Assembly (NCBI GenBank): GCA_910579705.1
Contig: CAJTUI010000005.1
Coordinates: 1 to 64,000 of the forward strand
Source: an uncultured Christensenella sp.
Lineage (GTDB): Bacteria > Bacillota > Clostridia > Christensenellales > Borkfalkiaceae
DNA length: 64,000 nucleotides
Direction of reading: 5' to 3'
Shown: piece by piece, positions 48,316 through 58,429 of the stretch
How the letters are laid out: each line of letters opens with the position of its first letter
Numbering within the stretch: position 1 is the first letter of the stretch
The notes under the pieces: model-generated
What the model was told of the DNA's origin: nothing
What the model saw: the letters and a program-made list of their open reading frames with translations, nothing else
The model's database searches: none
Position numbers and translations under genes: made by a program

Positions 48316-48630
48316 TTATACGTTGTCGGATACGAATTTCTCCGCCTCCGTCTTTGACATATATCCCAAAGACTTGGCCTTCTCTTCGCCGTCTTTAAAT
48401 ACGGCCACAAGCGGTATCGACATAATGCCGTAACGCGCCGCAAGCTGGGGATTTTCGTCCACGTCCACTTTGACAAACACCGCCCTGTCCGCGTACGTTT
48501 CGCTTACAGCGTCCATAACGGGCGCAAGCATCTTGCAGGGTCCGCACCAGGTTGCGTAGAAATCGCAAACGACGGGCTTGTCGCCTTTGAGCAATTCGTC
48601 AAACTTTTCGGTATTTAATTTTTCAACCAT
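48316..48630 (-). CDS. trxA: Thioredoxin
   Basis: 104 residues. Active site ATWCGPCK, cis-Pro in SIPLVAVF. It reduces protein disulfides. The ATG at 48630 is preferred because AAGGA lies 11 nt upstream; a GTG three codons earlier is too close to it. Confidence 0.95.
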   Translation of the reverse strand: MVEKLNTEKFDELLKGDKPVVCDFYATWCGPCKMLAPVMDAVSETYADRAVFVKVDVDENPQLAARYGIMSIPLVAVFKDGEEKAKSLGYMSKTEAEKFVSDNV

Positions 48631-48656
48631 AATGTTCACTTCCTTTTAATTTATAT

Positions 48657-49901
48657 CTATTTTAAGTATGAGTATAACTCTCCGCATTTAACCGCGGCCT
48701 GTGTTCCGTCCTTCATATTCTTAACGGTAAGAACGCCCGAGGCCAGCTCGTTCCCGCCGATAACCGCGACATACTGCGCACCCAATTTATCCGCGTACTT
48801 GAACTGCGCCTTTACGGAACGGTTCATATGGTCGATTTCCGCGCTTATGCCTTTTTCCCTCAGCTCCGCCGCGATTTTAAACGCCGCGCCGCGCGTTTGC
48901 GCGTCCATACCCGCGATATATATGCGGGGCTTTTGCTCTTCGGGGAAGTTTGCGCCCGTATTTTCCATAAGCAACATCAGCCTTTCTATGCCCGCCGCAA
49001 AGCCTATCGCGGGCGTGGCGGCCGCGCCCAGATCGGAAATAAGTCCGTCGTATCTGCCTCCGCCGCAAACCGTGCCCTGCGCGCCGATTTCGTCTGAAAC
49101 AAACTCAAAAACCGTCTTGGAATAATAGTCCAAACCCCGCACTATGCGCGGGTTAACGGTGAATTCCACGCCCTGAGCGGTCAAAAGGCTTTTCACGCCC
49201 TCGAAGTGCTCCGCGCATTCTCCGCACAGATAATCGGTTATAAGCGGCGCGTCCTTTATGAACTTTTTACAGCCCTCTTCCTTGCAGTCCAGAATGCGCA
49301 ACGGATTTTTTTCCAGCCGCGAACGGCAGGTTTCGCACATACAGTCTATGTTCGCCGCAAAGTAGTTTTTAAGCGCTTTATTGTATTCGGCGCGGCATAC
49401 CCTGCACCCGATTGAATTTAATTCCAGCTTTGTCGAAACGCCCAGCCTGTCCAGAAAGGACGACGCGGCGAGAATAACCTCCGCGTCGGTTTCGAACGAG
49501 GGCGAGCCGAACACCTCTATGCCGAACTGGTGGAACTCCCTCAGCCTGCCTGCCTGCGGCCGCTCGTATCTGAACGCGGGCGTGATATAAAAGGTCTTGA
49601 CGGGCATAGGGCTGCTCATAAGTCCGTTCTCGATAAACAGCCGCGCCGCGCCCGCCGTTCCCTCGGGTTTGAGCGTCATACTCCTGCCGCCCTTGTCCTC
49701 GAACGTATACATTTCCTTATTGACAACGTCCGTGGTTTCGCCCACGCCGCGCTTGAAAAGCTCTGTATGCTCGAACGTGGGGGTGCGGATTTCCGACAGG
49801 TTAAACACCCGCGCAACCTCTCTTGCCGCGTCCTCGATATAGCGCCATTTATAGGCCTGACCGGGCAGAACGTCCTTCGTGCCCTTGGGAATATTAATCA
49901 T
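48657..49901 (-). CDS. hisS: Histidyl-tRNA synthetase
   Basis: 414 residues. Class II motif 2 in FRYERPQAGRLREFHQFG, histidine motifs RGLDYYSKTVFEF, motif 3 AIGFAAGIERLML, and a C-terminal anticodon-binding domain. A zinc-like C-x2-C pattern (CMCETCRSR ... CGEC) occurs in the insertion. GGGGAGAGG precedes the ATG. It lies between hslU and trxA. Confidence 0.96.
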   Translation of the reverse strand: MINIPKGTKDVLPGQAYKWRYIEDAAREVARVFNLSEIRTPTFEHTELFKRGVGETTDVVNKEMYTFEDKGGRSMTLKPEGTAGAARLFIENGLMSSPMPVKTFYITPAFRYERPQAGRLREFHQFGIEVFGSPSFETDAEVILAASSFLDRLGVSTKLELNSIGCRVCRAEYNKALKNYFAANIDCMCETCRSRLEKNPLRILDCKEEGCKKFIKDAPLITDYLCGECAEHFEGVKSLLTAQGVEFTVNPRIVRGLDYYSKTVFEFVSDEIGAQGTVCGGGRYDGLISDLGAAATPAIGFAAGIERLMLLMENTGANFPEEQKPRIYIAGMDAQTRGAAFKIAAELREKGISAEIDHMNRSVKAQFKYADKLGAQYVAVIGGNELASGVLTVKNMKDGTQAAVKCGELYSYLK

Positions 49902-49921
49902 AAAAAACCTCTCCCCGCGCC

Positions 49922-51232
49922 TTAAAGAACGTACTTCTTCAAATCGCGGTTTTTGATTATGTGTTCGAGATGTTCCTCTACGTACTTCGCGTCGATATTG
50001 ACGGGTATGACGGGATAATCGTTCCCGCCCGCGTTATATGAAATGTCTTCGAGCAGGTATTCCATAACGGTATGCAGACGGCGCGCGCCTATGTCCTCCG
50101 AAGTGGAGTTTACGTCCTCGGAAATCTCCGCAATCTTCTCTATCGCGTCCGCGGTGAAATGCAAGTCGATATTGTCAACCGCAAGCAGAGCGGAATACTG
50201 GGTTGTAATCGCGTTCTGCGGCTGCGTGAGGATATTAACGAAATCCTCCTTCGTCAGGCTTTGAAGCTCAACCTGAATGGGGAAACGGCCTTGAAGCTCG
50301 GGGATTAAATCCTCTACTTTGGAAACGTGGAACGCGCCCGCCGCGATAAACAGAATGTAGTCCGTTTTGATTGGTCCGTACTTAGTCATTACCGTACAGC
50401 CCTCGACGATAGGTAAGATATCGCGCTGCACGCCCTCGCGCGAAACGTCGGCGCCGTGGTTGCCCTTGCCCGCGATTTTGTCTATTTCGTCGATAAATAT
50501 AATCCCGTCGTTCTCCGCGCGCCTTACGGCCTCGGCGTTCACCGCGTCGTTATCGATAAGCTTGTCGGCCTCTTCGGCGACGATAAGGTTCTTCGCCTCG
50601 CGCACGGTAATCTTGCGTTTCTTTTTCTTGTGCATACCCATACCGCTGAATATCGAGCCGAGGTCGATAGCCGCGCCGCTGCCCGGCGAAATTTCAAGGG
50701 GCTTGGGCACGTCCTCCACCTCGATTTCTATGACGGTGGTATCGTACTTACCCGCGTGAATATCGTCCACGATACGCTGCTCGAAAACCTCTTTTGCGGT
50801 TTCGCCGCGCTCGTCTTTTTTCATTTCCGCGACGACCTTGGCAATCCTGCGCTCGGCCGTGGCCATAGCCTTGAACCTGACCTCCGCGGTCTTTTCTTCC
50901 TTGACGAGGCGTATCGCGCACTCCGCAAGGTCGCGCACCATAGACTCCACGTCCCTGCCTACGTAACCAACCTCGGTATACTTAGTGGCCTCGACCTTTA
51001 AAAAGGGCGCTTTGACAAGCTTTGCAAGCCTTCTCGCAATCTCGGTTTTGCCCACGCCCGTGGGGCCTTTCATTATGATATTTTTCGGCGTGATTTCGTC
51101 CTGCAATTCGGGCGAAAGCATACTCCTGCGGTAACGGTTTCTCAAAGCGATTGAAACGGCTTTCTTCGCCTCGCTCTGGCCGATTATATGTTTATTGAGT
51201 TCGTGTACTATCTGTTTGGGCGTTAAATCCAT
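49922..51232 (-). CDS. hslU: HslU/ClpY ATPase subunit of the HslUV protease
   Basis: 436 residues from the ATG at 51232, which follows AAGGAGG; the frame upstream is antisense or spacer. AAA+ motifs GPTGVGKTEIARRL and GIIFIDEIDKIAG, pore motif GYVGRDV, intermediate I-domain (about 110-240), sensor in LPELQGRFPIQVEL, C-terminal LKKYVL that docks into HslV. Confidence 0.97.
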   Translation of the reverse strand: MDLTPKQIVHELNKHIIGQSEAKKAVSIALRNRYRRSMLSPELQDEITPKNIIMKGPTGVGKTEIARRLAKLVKAPFLKVEATKYTEVGYVGRDVESMVRDLAECAIRLVKEEKTAEVRFKAMATAERRIAKVVAEMKKDERGETAKEVFEQRIVDDIHAGKYDTTVIEIEVEDVPKPLEISPGSGAAIDLGSIFSGMGMHKKKKRKITVREAKNLIVAEEADKLIDNDAVNAEAVRRAENDGIIFIDEIDKIAGKGNHGADVSREGVQRDILPIVEGCTVMTKYGPIKTDYILFIAAGAFHVSKVEDLIPELQGRFPIQVELQSLTKEDFVNILTQPQNAITTQYSALLAVDNIDLHFTADAIEKIAEISEDVNSTSEDIGARRLHTVMEYLLEDISYNAGGNDYPVIPVNIDAKYVEEHLEHIIKNRDLKKYVL

Positions 51233-51246
51233 ACCATACCTCCTTG

Positions 51247-51783
51247 TCAGATTGTTTCGCACTTGATGTTGTCGTTGGTGTAAACGCAAATCTCGCTGGC
51301 GATTTTAAGCGACTTTTTGGCGATTTCTTCGGCGGTATAATCGGTGTTCTGACACAGCGCACGCGCGGCCGCAAGCGCGTAATTCCCGCCGCTGCCTATC
51401 GCCGCGATACCGTCGTCCGGTTCGATAACCTCGCCCGTGCCCGACACAATCAGCATTGTCTGCTCGTCCGCCACAATCATAAGCGCTTCGAGCTTGCGTA
51501 TCGCTTTATCCGAACGCCAAAGCTCGGCAAGCTCCACGGCGGAACGCATCAGGTTGCCCGAAAATTTATTGAGCATACCCTCGAACTTTTCACTGAGCGA
51601 AAACGCGTCCGAAACGGAACCCGCAAAGCCGAGAATGACTTTACCGCCGTAAATTCTTCTGACCTTGGTCGCGCTGTTTTTGAAAATGACGCTTTCGCCC
51701 ATAGTGACCTGACCGTCGCCGGCTATGGCCGTTTTACCGCCGCGCTTGACGGCGCAAATAGTCGTTGCGTGAAATTCAGTCAT
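51247..51783 (-). CDS. hslV: HslV/ClpQ protease subunit
   Basis: 178 residues. The proteasome-like TTICAVKRGGKTAIAGDGQVTMG is preceded by MTEFHA, as in the Bacillus ClpQ (CodW) with its short extension, and GSGGNYALAAARAL is typical. In most HslV proteins the mature N-terminal Thr is immediately after Met; here either Thr2 or Thr7 could be the nucleophile. Forms HslUV with the gene 14 bp downstream. GAGGAG precedes the ATG. Confidence 0.95.
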   Translation of the reverse strand: MTEFHATTICAVKRGGKTAIAGDGQVTMGESVIFKNSATKVRRIYGGKVILGFAGSVSDAFSLSEKFEGMLNKFSGNLMRSAVELAELWRSDKAIRKLEALMIVADEQTMLIVSGTGEVIEPDDGIAAIGSGGNYALAAARALCQNTDYTAEEIAKKSLKIASEICVYTNDNIKCETI

Positions 51784-53080
51784 ATATACTTAAACTCCTC
51801 TTATACTTTTCTATACTTTCCAGCGCCCTCTCCGCGAGATATTTATAGCGCTGTTTCTTGTCCCTTATCCTGATTTCCGCGGGTTTTAAAATACCGAAAT
51901 TCGCGTTCATCGGCTGAAAGTTTTCGTTTGGCCGCGATATATGTGCAGACAAAGCGCCCGAAACGGTTGTATCGTCGGGAATAACCGGCTGTTGACCTTT
52001 CAGCCTGCGATAGCAATGTATCGCCGCAAGCAACCCGCTTGCCGCCGATTCCACGTAGCCCTCGACGCCCGTAATCTGGCCCGCGAAAAATACCTCTTCA
52101 TTGCTTTTGAGCGAAAAGTCCGCGTTAAGACAGAGCGGCGAGTTTATGAACGTGTTGCGGTGCATAACCCCGTATCTTAAAAACTCCGCGTTATTGAGCG
52201 CGGGTATCATGGAAAAAACCCTCTTCTGCTCGCCGAATTTGAGGTTGGTCTGAAACCCTACGAGGTTGTACGCCGTGCCGCCCGCGTTCTCTTTTCTCAG
52301 CTGTAACACCGCGTAATACTTCTCGCCGCCCGCGCCCGTAAGTCCCACGGGTTTGAGCATTGCGAACCTCAGCGACTGCTCACCGCGCGCCGCAAGCACC
52401 TCGACGGGCATACAGCCCTCGAATATTTCCCTCTTGTCGAAGTCGTGCAAAACGGCTTTGTCGGCGCATATGAGCGCACTAACGAAGTTTTCGTACTCCT
52501 CTTTATCAAGCGGGCAGTTTATGTAATCGTCGCCGCCCTTGCCGTATCTGTCGCCGTAAAAGCACTTGGAAAAATCAAGGCTGTCCCGCGAAACAATGGG
52601 CGCGGACGCGTCGTAAAAATGCAATTGCCCCCCGCATATGCTTTGAATATCGTCCGAAAGCGGTTTTGTGGTAAGCGGCCCCGTCGCGACTATGCACCGC
52701 CCGCGCGGTACCCGTTCAACCTCTTTGCAAATTACTTCTATGTCGGGGTGGGAATAAATTCGTTCGGTAATATACCGCGCGAAAGCCTCTCTTTCGACCG
52801 CAAGCGCCCCGCCCGCGGGCACGCGGGTCTTGTCCGCGGCCTCCATAACGAACGAGCCTAAACGGCGCATTTCTTCCTTTAACAGTCCGCAGGCGTTGCC
52901 GTAAACGTCCGCGCTTTTGAGCGAGTTGGTGCACACCAGTTCGCCGAAGTTTTTATCGGTGTGCGCGGGCGTGAAATTATCGGGTTTTATATCGTAAAGC
53001 GTAACCTTGACGCCGCGTTCCGCAAGCCATACCGCCGCCTCCGCGCCCGCAAGCCCCGCACCGATAATATCAATTCTCAT
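51776..53080 (-). CDS. trmFO: tRNA (uracil-54) methyltransferase TrmFO, folate/FAD-dependent
   Basis: 434 residues. FAD-binding GAGLAGAEAAVWLAERG, CTNSLKSADVYGNACGLLKEEMR and FAGQITGVEGYVESAASGLLAA are characteristic. It makes m5U54 in tRNA. It overlaps topA by 11 bp and hslV by 8 bp. Confidence 0.96.
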   Translation of the reverse strand: MRIDIIGAGLAGAEAAVWLAERGVKVTLYDIKPDNFTPAHTDKNFGELVCTNSLKSADVYGNACGLLKEEMRRLGSFVMEAADKTRVPAGGALAVEREAFARYITERIYSHPDIEVICKEVERVPRGRCIVATGPLTTKPLSDDIQSICGGQLHFYDASAPIVSRDSLDFSKCFYGDRYGKGGDDYINCPLDKEEYENFVSALICADKAVLHDFDKREIFEGCMPVEVLAARGEQSLRFAMLKPVGLTGAGGEKYYAVLQLRKENAGGTAYNLVGFQTNLKFGEQKRVFSMIPALNNAEFLRYGVMHRNTFINSPLCLNADFSLKSNEEVFFAGQITGVEGYVESAASGLLAAIHCYRRLKGQQPVIPDDTTVSGALSAHISRPNENFQPMNANFGILKPAEIRIRDKKQRYKYLAERALESIEKYKRSLSIYD

Positions 53081-55385
53081 CTTCCGCGGGCAGCTCCTCG
53101 CTGTATTCGCAATTTTTGTCCGAGCACTTAATCTTGTTTCCGCGCTTTATGAGGAAGTGTCCGCAAGTCGGGCATTTGCCGCCCGTAGGGACGTCCCAGC
53201 TTAAAAACTTACAGTCGGGATAGCCCGTGCAACCGTAATATATCTTGCCCGTTTTGGAACGCATACGGCGCATAGGCTTGCCGCAATCGGGACAGATTCC
53301 TTCCGTCTTTTCGCTCTGCGCGCCGTCGCCAGAAACGTGCGGGCGCTTGGAACCGCATTTCGCGCACTCCAAAAAGTTTCCGTACTTGCCCTTTTTAAGC
53401 AGCATATACGCACCGCAGTCGGAGCACTTTTCTTCCGTGACCTTGGCGTCTATGGGAAGAATGGACGAGCATTCGGGATAGTTGGGGCAAGCCAGGAATT
53501 TACCGAACTTGCCGCTTTTGACAATCATATTCGCGCCGCACTTGGGACAGCGCATTTCGGAAACTTCCACCTCCGATTCGCTGACTATGTTTGAGCACGC
53601 GGGATAGTTTGAGCACGCGAGATACTTGCCGTACTTGCCAAGCCGCCGTATCATATTACTGCCGCACTTTTCGCACTTCACGTCCGTCGGCTCGTCGCCG
53701 TCGGTGGACGCCGTTTTAAGCTTTTCCGCGAACGCGGGATAGAAGTCCGCTATTATCTTGTGCCAGTCGCAACCGCCGTCCTCTATCTTGTCGAGGTCGT
53801 CCTCCATATGCGCGGTAAAGCCCACGTCCATTATGTCCGTGAAATACTTGACCAGCATATCCGTTATCTTGTACGCGATTTCGGTAGGAACCATATACTT
53901 GCCGTCCTTATCCACGTAATGCCTCTTAGTAAGCACGGAGATGATGGACGCGTAGGTTGACGGCCTGCCTATACCCTTTTCTTCCATAGCCTTGACGAGC
54001 GACGCGTCCGTATACCTGAGCGGCGGGCGTGTGAACTTCTGCTCCTTCGTCAGCTCGTTGAGGTTGACCGGGTCGCCCTCCTCGACGGGGGGAAGGAGTT
54101 TGGAAAGCTCTTCCTCGTCGTCCTGCTTATGCTCCTGATACGCCGCGGTAAAGCCCGCAAACAGCAACGCCTTGCCGCTGGCCTTGAACGTATAGCCTGC
54201 CGCCTGCGCCTCCACCTGCATAGAGTTATACTGCGCCTCCGCCATCTGCGACGCGACGAACCTGTCGTATATAAGTTTATAAACGTTGTAATGCTTTTTA
54301 TCGAGCGAGCCTTTGACGCTTGCGGGCGTGACCGCAAGATTTATCGGCCTTATCGCCTCGTGCGCGTCCTGCGCGCCCTTCTTGGTCGCGTAGAAGTTGG
54401 GCTTTTCGGGAACGTACTCGCCGCCGTACTCCTTGGCGATAAATTCGAGCGCGACATCCTGCGCCTCCTTGGAGATACGCACGGAGTCCGTTCTTATATA
54501 GGTAATGAGCGCGATATGGTCGCCGCCGACGTCCATACCCTCGTAAAGGTGCTGGGCGACAAGCATAGTTTCGGGCGAGGTCATACCGAACTTGTTAGAC
54601 GCGTCCTGCTGCAACGACGAGGTCGTGAACGGCGCGGGCGCGTGCTGTCTGGTTATGCCTTTCTTGACCTTCGTAACCGTGAACGGCGCGTTCCTGACTT
54701 CCGCCTCTATCTTGTCGGCAAGCTCTTTCCCAACGCTTTCGCCCGTCTTCTTGCACTGGTAAACCGCCTTGAACGGCGAATACTTCTTATCCGTATCCTG
54801 CAACATTGCGTTGAAAGTCCAGTACTCGTCGGGAACGAACGCCTGAATTTCGCGTTCCCTGTCCACGATAAGCCGTAGCGCGACGGACTGAACCCTGCCC
54901 GCCGAAAGCCCGTTCTGGATACGGTTGTTTAAAAGCGGCGACAGCTTATAGCCGACGAGTCTGTCCAGAACCCTGCGCGCCTGCTGCGCGTCGACAAGAT
55001 TATAGTTGATTTTTCTCGGACAGCCGAGCGCCTTCTTGACTGCCGACGGCGAGATCTCGTTGAACTCGATACGGTTCGCGCCGTTTTCGTCAAGGCCGAG
55101 CACGGTCTGCAAATGCCAGCTTATCGCCTCGCCCTCGCGGTCGGGGTCGGTCGCGAGATATACTTTCTCGGCCTTCTGCGCCTCCGCCGAAAGCCGCTTG
55201 ATGACTTCTTTCTTGCTCGGCGTTATTTCGTATCTCGGCTCGAAATTATCGGTAATCTTAACGCCCAGCGTCTTTTCGGGTAAATCCCTTACGTGCCCGC
55301 CCGAGGCGTCCACCTTGAACTTACCTTTGAGGTATTTTGAGATTGTCTTTGCCTTGGAAGGCGATTCCACTATAATTAAATCCAT
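53070..55385 (-). CDS. topA: DNA topoisomerase I
   Basis: 771 residues. TOPRIM domain at the N-terminus (IVESPSKAKTISKYL, DPDREGEAISWHL), active-site Tyr in ITYIRTDSVRIS, and five C-terminal zinc ribbons with cysteine pairs, the last (CPTCGHFLIKRGNKIKC) being less regular. It relaxes negative supercoils. GAGGAAAG precedes the ATG. Neighbours dprA and trmFO match Bacillus order. Confidence 0.97.
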   Translation of the reverse strand: MDLIIVESPSKAKTISKYLKGKFKVDASGGHVRDLPEKTLGVKITDNFEPRYEITPSKKEVIKRLSAEAQKAEKVYLATDPDREGEAISWHLQTVLGLDENGANRIEFNEISPSAVKKALGCPRKINYNLVDAQQARRVLDRLVGYKLSPLLNNRIQNGLSAGRVQSVALRLIVDREREIQAFVPDEYWTFNAMLQDTDKKYSPFKAVYQCKKTGESVGKELADKIEAEVRNAPFTVTKVKKGITRQHAPAPFTTSSLQQDASNKFGMTSPETMLVAQHLYEGMDVGGDHIALITYIRTDSVRISKEAQDVALEFIAKEYGGEYVPEKPNFYATKKGAQDAHEAIRPINLAVTPASVKGSLDKKHYNVYKLIYDRFVASQMAEAQYNSMQVEAQAAGYTFKASGKALLFAGFTAAYQEHKQDDEEELSKLLPPVEEGDPVNLNELTKEQKFTRPPLRYTDASLVKAMEEKGIGRPSTYASIISVLTKRHYVDKDGKYMVPTEIAYKITDMLVKYFTDIMDVGFTAHMEDDLDKIEDGGCDWHKIIADFYPAFAEKLKTASTDGDEPTDVKCEKCGSNMIRRLGKYGKYLACSNYPACSNIVSESEVEVSEMRCPKCGANMIVKSGKFGKFLACPNYPECSSILPIDAKVTEEKCSDCGAYMLLKKGKYGNFLECAKCGSKRPHVSGDGAQSEKTEGICPDCGKPMRRMRSKTGKIYYGCTGYPDCKFLSWDVPTGGKCPTCGHFLIKRGNKIKCSDKNCEYSEELPAEDEN

Positions 55386-55437
55386 ACTTTCCTCGTTTCG
55401 CGCGCCCTGTCGCGCGCAGTCCTTCTCGTATATTATA

Positions 55438-56514
55438 TTATCGCGCGGCGCAATATCTGTTGCCGCCCGCGTTTTTCACAAGTCCCTTTATTTCCAGCGC
55501 GGACAAAATGAGAACGAGCTCCCGCGGCTGTTTATCAACGGCCTGCGCAAGTTCGGTAAGGTGCGCCTCGCCCGTAAGGCGCAGACGTTCGTAAACCGCG
55601 TCTTCGTCCGCAGTGAGCGCAACTTTTTCGCACTCCAACAAGTCTAAACCATAAAACCGAAAAATGTCAAGTATATTGTCGGCAAGGTTTGCCCCGTTTT
55701 TAATAAGCTTGTTGCAACCCGCGCCGAGCCCCGTGCCCACGGAATGCGGAAACGCAAACACGTCCCGCCCGTAATCCGCTGCTAAGTTCGCGGTTATCAG
55801 CGCGCCGCTGCGCTCCGCCGCCGACGCAACCAGCGTTCCCCTCGACAGCCCCGCGATTATGCGGTTGCGAACGCGGAAATGATAATCCCTTGCGGGAACC
55901 TCGGGTCGGTATTCGGTAACCGCCAGCCCGTGCTCCGCCACCCGCCCGTACAAATTGACGTTCGACGGGGGATATATGCGGTCGAACCCGTTTGCGAGCA
56001 CGGAAATAACCCTTCCGCCCGCGTCAAGCGCGCCTTCCAGCGCCGCGGCGTCCGCGCCCTCCGCAAGGCCCGAAACTATCGTAAACTTTTCGGACAACCG
56101 CGCGGAAAAGTTTTTGCAGTCGTCCCGCATTTTCGGCGTGCTCTTCCTCGCGCCGACAATCGAAAAGCACTCGCTTCCCAAAAGCCGCGTGTCGCCCTTG
56201 CAATAGAGAAGGAGCGGCGGATCGGGGATATTTTTAAGGCAATCGGGATACAGCTTAGAAAAATAAGTGACGCATTCAATGCCGCGCACGTCCAGTCCGC
56301 CAAACATTTCTGCGCGGAAAGACGGGTCGTAAAATTTTGCCTTCACTTTATTATATACGCCGCCCGACAGCGTTTTAATCAGGTAATTTCCGTGTTTTTC
56401 GAAATCGGGGCTTGTCGCTTTGAAATCGTCCAGCAATATCTTACTCGTTTTATAACTGAGCTCCGATATGCCCGAAAGCGTGATAACGTTTATTTCTTCC
56501 TCGGTATACATCAT
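55438..56514 (-). CDS. dprA: DNA-processing protein DprA
   Basis: 358 residues. Rossmann-like DprA core with FSIVGARKSTPKM, SGLAEGADAAALEGALDAGG, VLANGFDRIYPPSN and LSRGTLVASAAERSGALITA; a C-terminal winged helix follows. It loads RecA on incoming DNA in natural transformation. Its ATG overlaps the comM stop (ATGA). Confidence 0.95.
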   Translation of the reverse strand: MMYTEEEINVITLSGISELSYKTSKILLDDFKATSPDFEKHGNYLIKTLSGGVYNKVKAKFYDPSFRAEMFGGLDVRGIECVTYFSKLYPDCLKNIPDPPLLLYCKGDTRLLGSECFSIVGARKSTPKMRDDCKNFSARLSEKFTIVSGLAEGADAAALEGALDAGGRVISVLANGFDRIYPPSNVNLYGRVAEHGLAVTEYRPEVPARDYHFRVRNRIIAGLSRGTLVASAAERSGALITANLAADYGRDVFAFPHSVGTGLGAGCNKLIKNGANLADNILDIFRFYGLDLLECEKVALTADEDAVYERLRLTGEAHLTELAQAVDKQPRELVLILSALEIKGLVKNAGGNRYCAAR

Positions 56515-58028
56515 TTAAAATCGCCGCTGCGGTAAGATACCGCTTCGAGTACGTGCGCGGGCTTTATCTCCTCCGACAAGTCCAGATCCGCAATGGTGCG
56601 CGCGACCTTGATTATCCTGCTTCTCGCGCGCGCCGACAGTCGGAACCTTTCGAACGCATCCTTTAAAATACTTTCGCACTCGCGCGAAAGGCGGCAGTAT
56701 TTTTTGATATGAACTTCGCGCATATTGGAATTTACCTTTATGCCGTCGTCCGCGAACCGTTCGCGCTGTATGTGCCGCGCCCGCTCCACGCGCGCCTTTA
56801 TCTCCGCGCTGCTCTCTTCGTCCGCGTCCGCAACCAGATCGTCGTACTCCACCGCGTCCGCCTCCACCTGTATGTCTATCCTGTCCAGAAGAGGGCCCGA
56901 AACCTTGCTCCTGTACTTATGTATCTGCGACGGCGTGCAGGTGCACGTGAGCCGCGCCGAGCCGTAATTCCCGCACGGGCAGGGGTTCATACCCGCGCAC
57001 AGTATAAAGTCGGCGGGGAACGTCACCGCGCCGCCGGCGCGCGTTATCGTTATAACCCTGTCTTCGAGAGGCTGTCTTAAAGATTCCAGCGCGCTGCGCG
57101 TATACTCGGGCAACTCGTCCAGAAACAGTACGCCGTTGTGCGCCTTGGACACCTCGCCCGCGCGTATTTTTGCGTTGCCGCCGCCGCAGAGCGAAACCGT
57201 GCTTGCCGTGTGGTGCGGCGTGCGGAAGGGGCGCAAAGTCGCAATTCCCTCCTCGGACAGCTCGCCCGAAACGGAAAGTATCTTCGTAACCTCCAGCGCC
57301 TCCTCGAAAGTCAGATCGGGCATAATCGTGGGTATGCACCTTGCAAGCATAGTCTTGCCCGTTCCGGGAGGGCCCGAAAGCAGAATGTTGTGTCCGCCCG
57401 CAACCGCAATTTCTATCGCGCGCTTTGCGACGGCCTGTCCCTTTACAAGCGACATATCCCCTGCGTAAGCCCGCGCGCCCGCCGCTGCCCTGAACCCGCG
57501 CGGCGCGACGGGCGAAAACTGCGCCTCGCCCTTTAAGAAGTCCACCGTGTCTTTAAGGCTCTTCAACGCATACACCGTCACGCCCTCGATATAACTTGCC
57601 TCGTTGGCGTTGGGAAACGGCACTATAAAGCGCGTAAAGCCCCTGTCCCGCGCCGAGATAAGGATTGGCAGAATACCCGCCACGGGGCGCAAAGCGCCGT
57701 CCAGAGCCAGCTCGCCGAGAAATACGTAGTCCGTGTCGGCGTTAAGCTGGTCGCTCGCCTTCAAAATACTTATGGCAAGCGGTAAATCGAAGTGGGAGCC
57801 TTCCTTTTTCAAATCCGCGGGCGCGAGATTTATGGTTATCTTGGTAACGGGAAAATTGAGCGCGCTGTTTCTTATTGCCGAGCGCACCCTCTCCCTGCTC
57901 TCTTTAACCGCGGCGTCGGGCAATCCGACAAGGTCGTACGCAACCATACCCTTGTTTATATCCGTTTCGACCTCAACCGGCACGCCGTCAAGGCCGTTCA
58001 GCGCAAAGCTGGTTATTTTGGAAAACAT
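56511..58028 (-). CDS. comM: YifB/ComM family Mg-chelatase-like AAA+ helicase
   Basis: 505 residues. An N-terminal Lon-like domain (GVPVEVETDINKGMVAYDLVG), AAA core with SGPPGTGKTMLARCIP and LFLDELPEY, and a C-terminal Mg-chelatase-type domain with CPCGNYGS and RIDIQVE. ComM drives branch migration in transformation. Together with dprA it suggests competence genes. Ribosome site GAGGCGAAT. Confidence 0.94.
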   Translation of the reverse strand: MFSKITSFALNGLDGVPVEVETDINKGMVAYDLVGLPDAAVKESRERVRSAIRNSALNFPVTKITINLAPADLKKEGSHFDLPLAISILKASDQLNADTDYVFLGELALDGALRPVAGILPILISARDRGFTRFIVPFPNANEASYIEGVTVYALKSLKDTVDFLKGEAQFSPVAPRGFRAAAGARAYAGDMSLVKGQAVAKRAIEIAVAGGHNILLSGPPGTGKTMLARCIPTIMPDLTFEEALEVTKILSVSGELSEEGIATLRPFRTPHHTASTVSLCGGGNAKIRAGEVSKAHNGVLFLDELPEYTRSALESLRQPLEDRVITITRAGGAVTFPADFILCAGMNPCPCGNYGSARLTCTCTPSQIHKYRSKVSGPLLDRIDIQVEADAVEYDDLVADADEESSAEIKARVERARHIQRERFADDGIKVNSNMREVHIKKYCRLSRECESILKDAFERFRLSARARSRIIKVARTIADLDLSEEIKPAHVLEAVSYRSGDFK

Positions 58029-58049
58029 ATTCGCCTCTTACGTATAACA

Positions 58050-58078
58050 AAAAGCTCTTGCGCGTGGCAAGAGCTTTT
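58050..58078. terminator. rplS terminator
   Basis: AAAAGCTCTTGC (58050-58061) and GCAAGAGCTTTT (58067-58078), T tail on both strands. Confidence 0.85.
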
Positions 58079-58084
58079 TTAATT

Positions 58085-58429
58085 TTATTTAACTTCCGCA
58101 ATCTTGGCGGCTTTACCGGTAAGCCCGCGCAGGTAATAAAGTTTCGCCCTTCTTACCTTGCCCTTTCTTACTACGGTTATCGACGCAATCTTCGGCGAGT
58201 GAAGGGGGAACGTTCTTTCCACGCCTACGCCGAACGACAGCCTGCGTACGGTGAAACTTTCCCTTATGCCGCCGTGCTTTTTAGCTATTACGACGCCTTC
58301 GAAGTTCTGAATTCTTTCCTTCGTGCCCTCGATTACCTTGAAGCCGACCTTTACGGTATCGCCTACGTTGAACTGGGGAACTTCCTTTTTCATTCCCTCT
58401 TTCTCGATAGCTTCAACTAAACCTTTCAT
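58085..58429 (-). CDS. rplS: 50S ribosomal protein L19
   Basis: 114 residues from the ATG at 58429, where GGAGG lies ~9 nt upstream; the frame before it is not L19. Typical FNVGDTVKVGFKVIEGTKERIQNFEGVVIAKK. In Bacillus rplS follows trmD; here it lies after the yraN-rnhB-rbgA group and is its own unit. Confidence 0.97.
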   Translation of the reverse strand: MKGLVEAIEKEGMKKEVPQFNVGDTVKVGFKVIEGTKERIQNFEGVVIAKKHGGIRESFTVRRLSFGVGVERTFPLHSPKIASITVVRKGKVRRAKLYYLRGLTGKAAKIAEVK

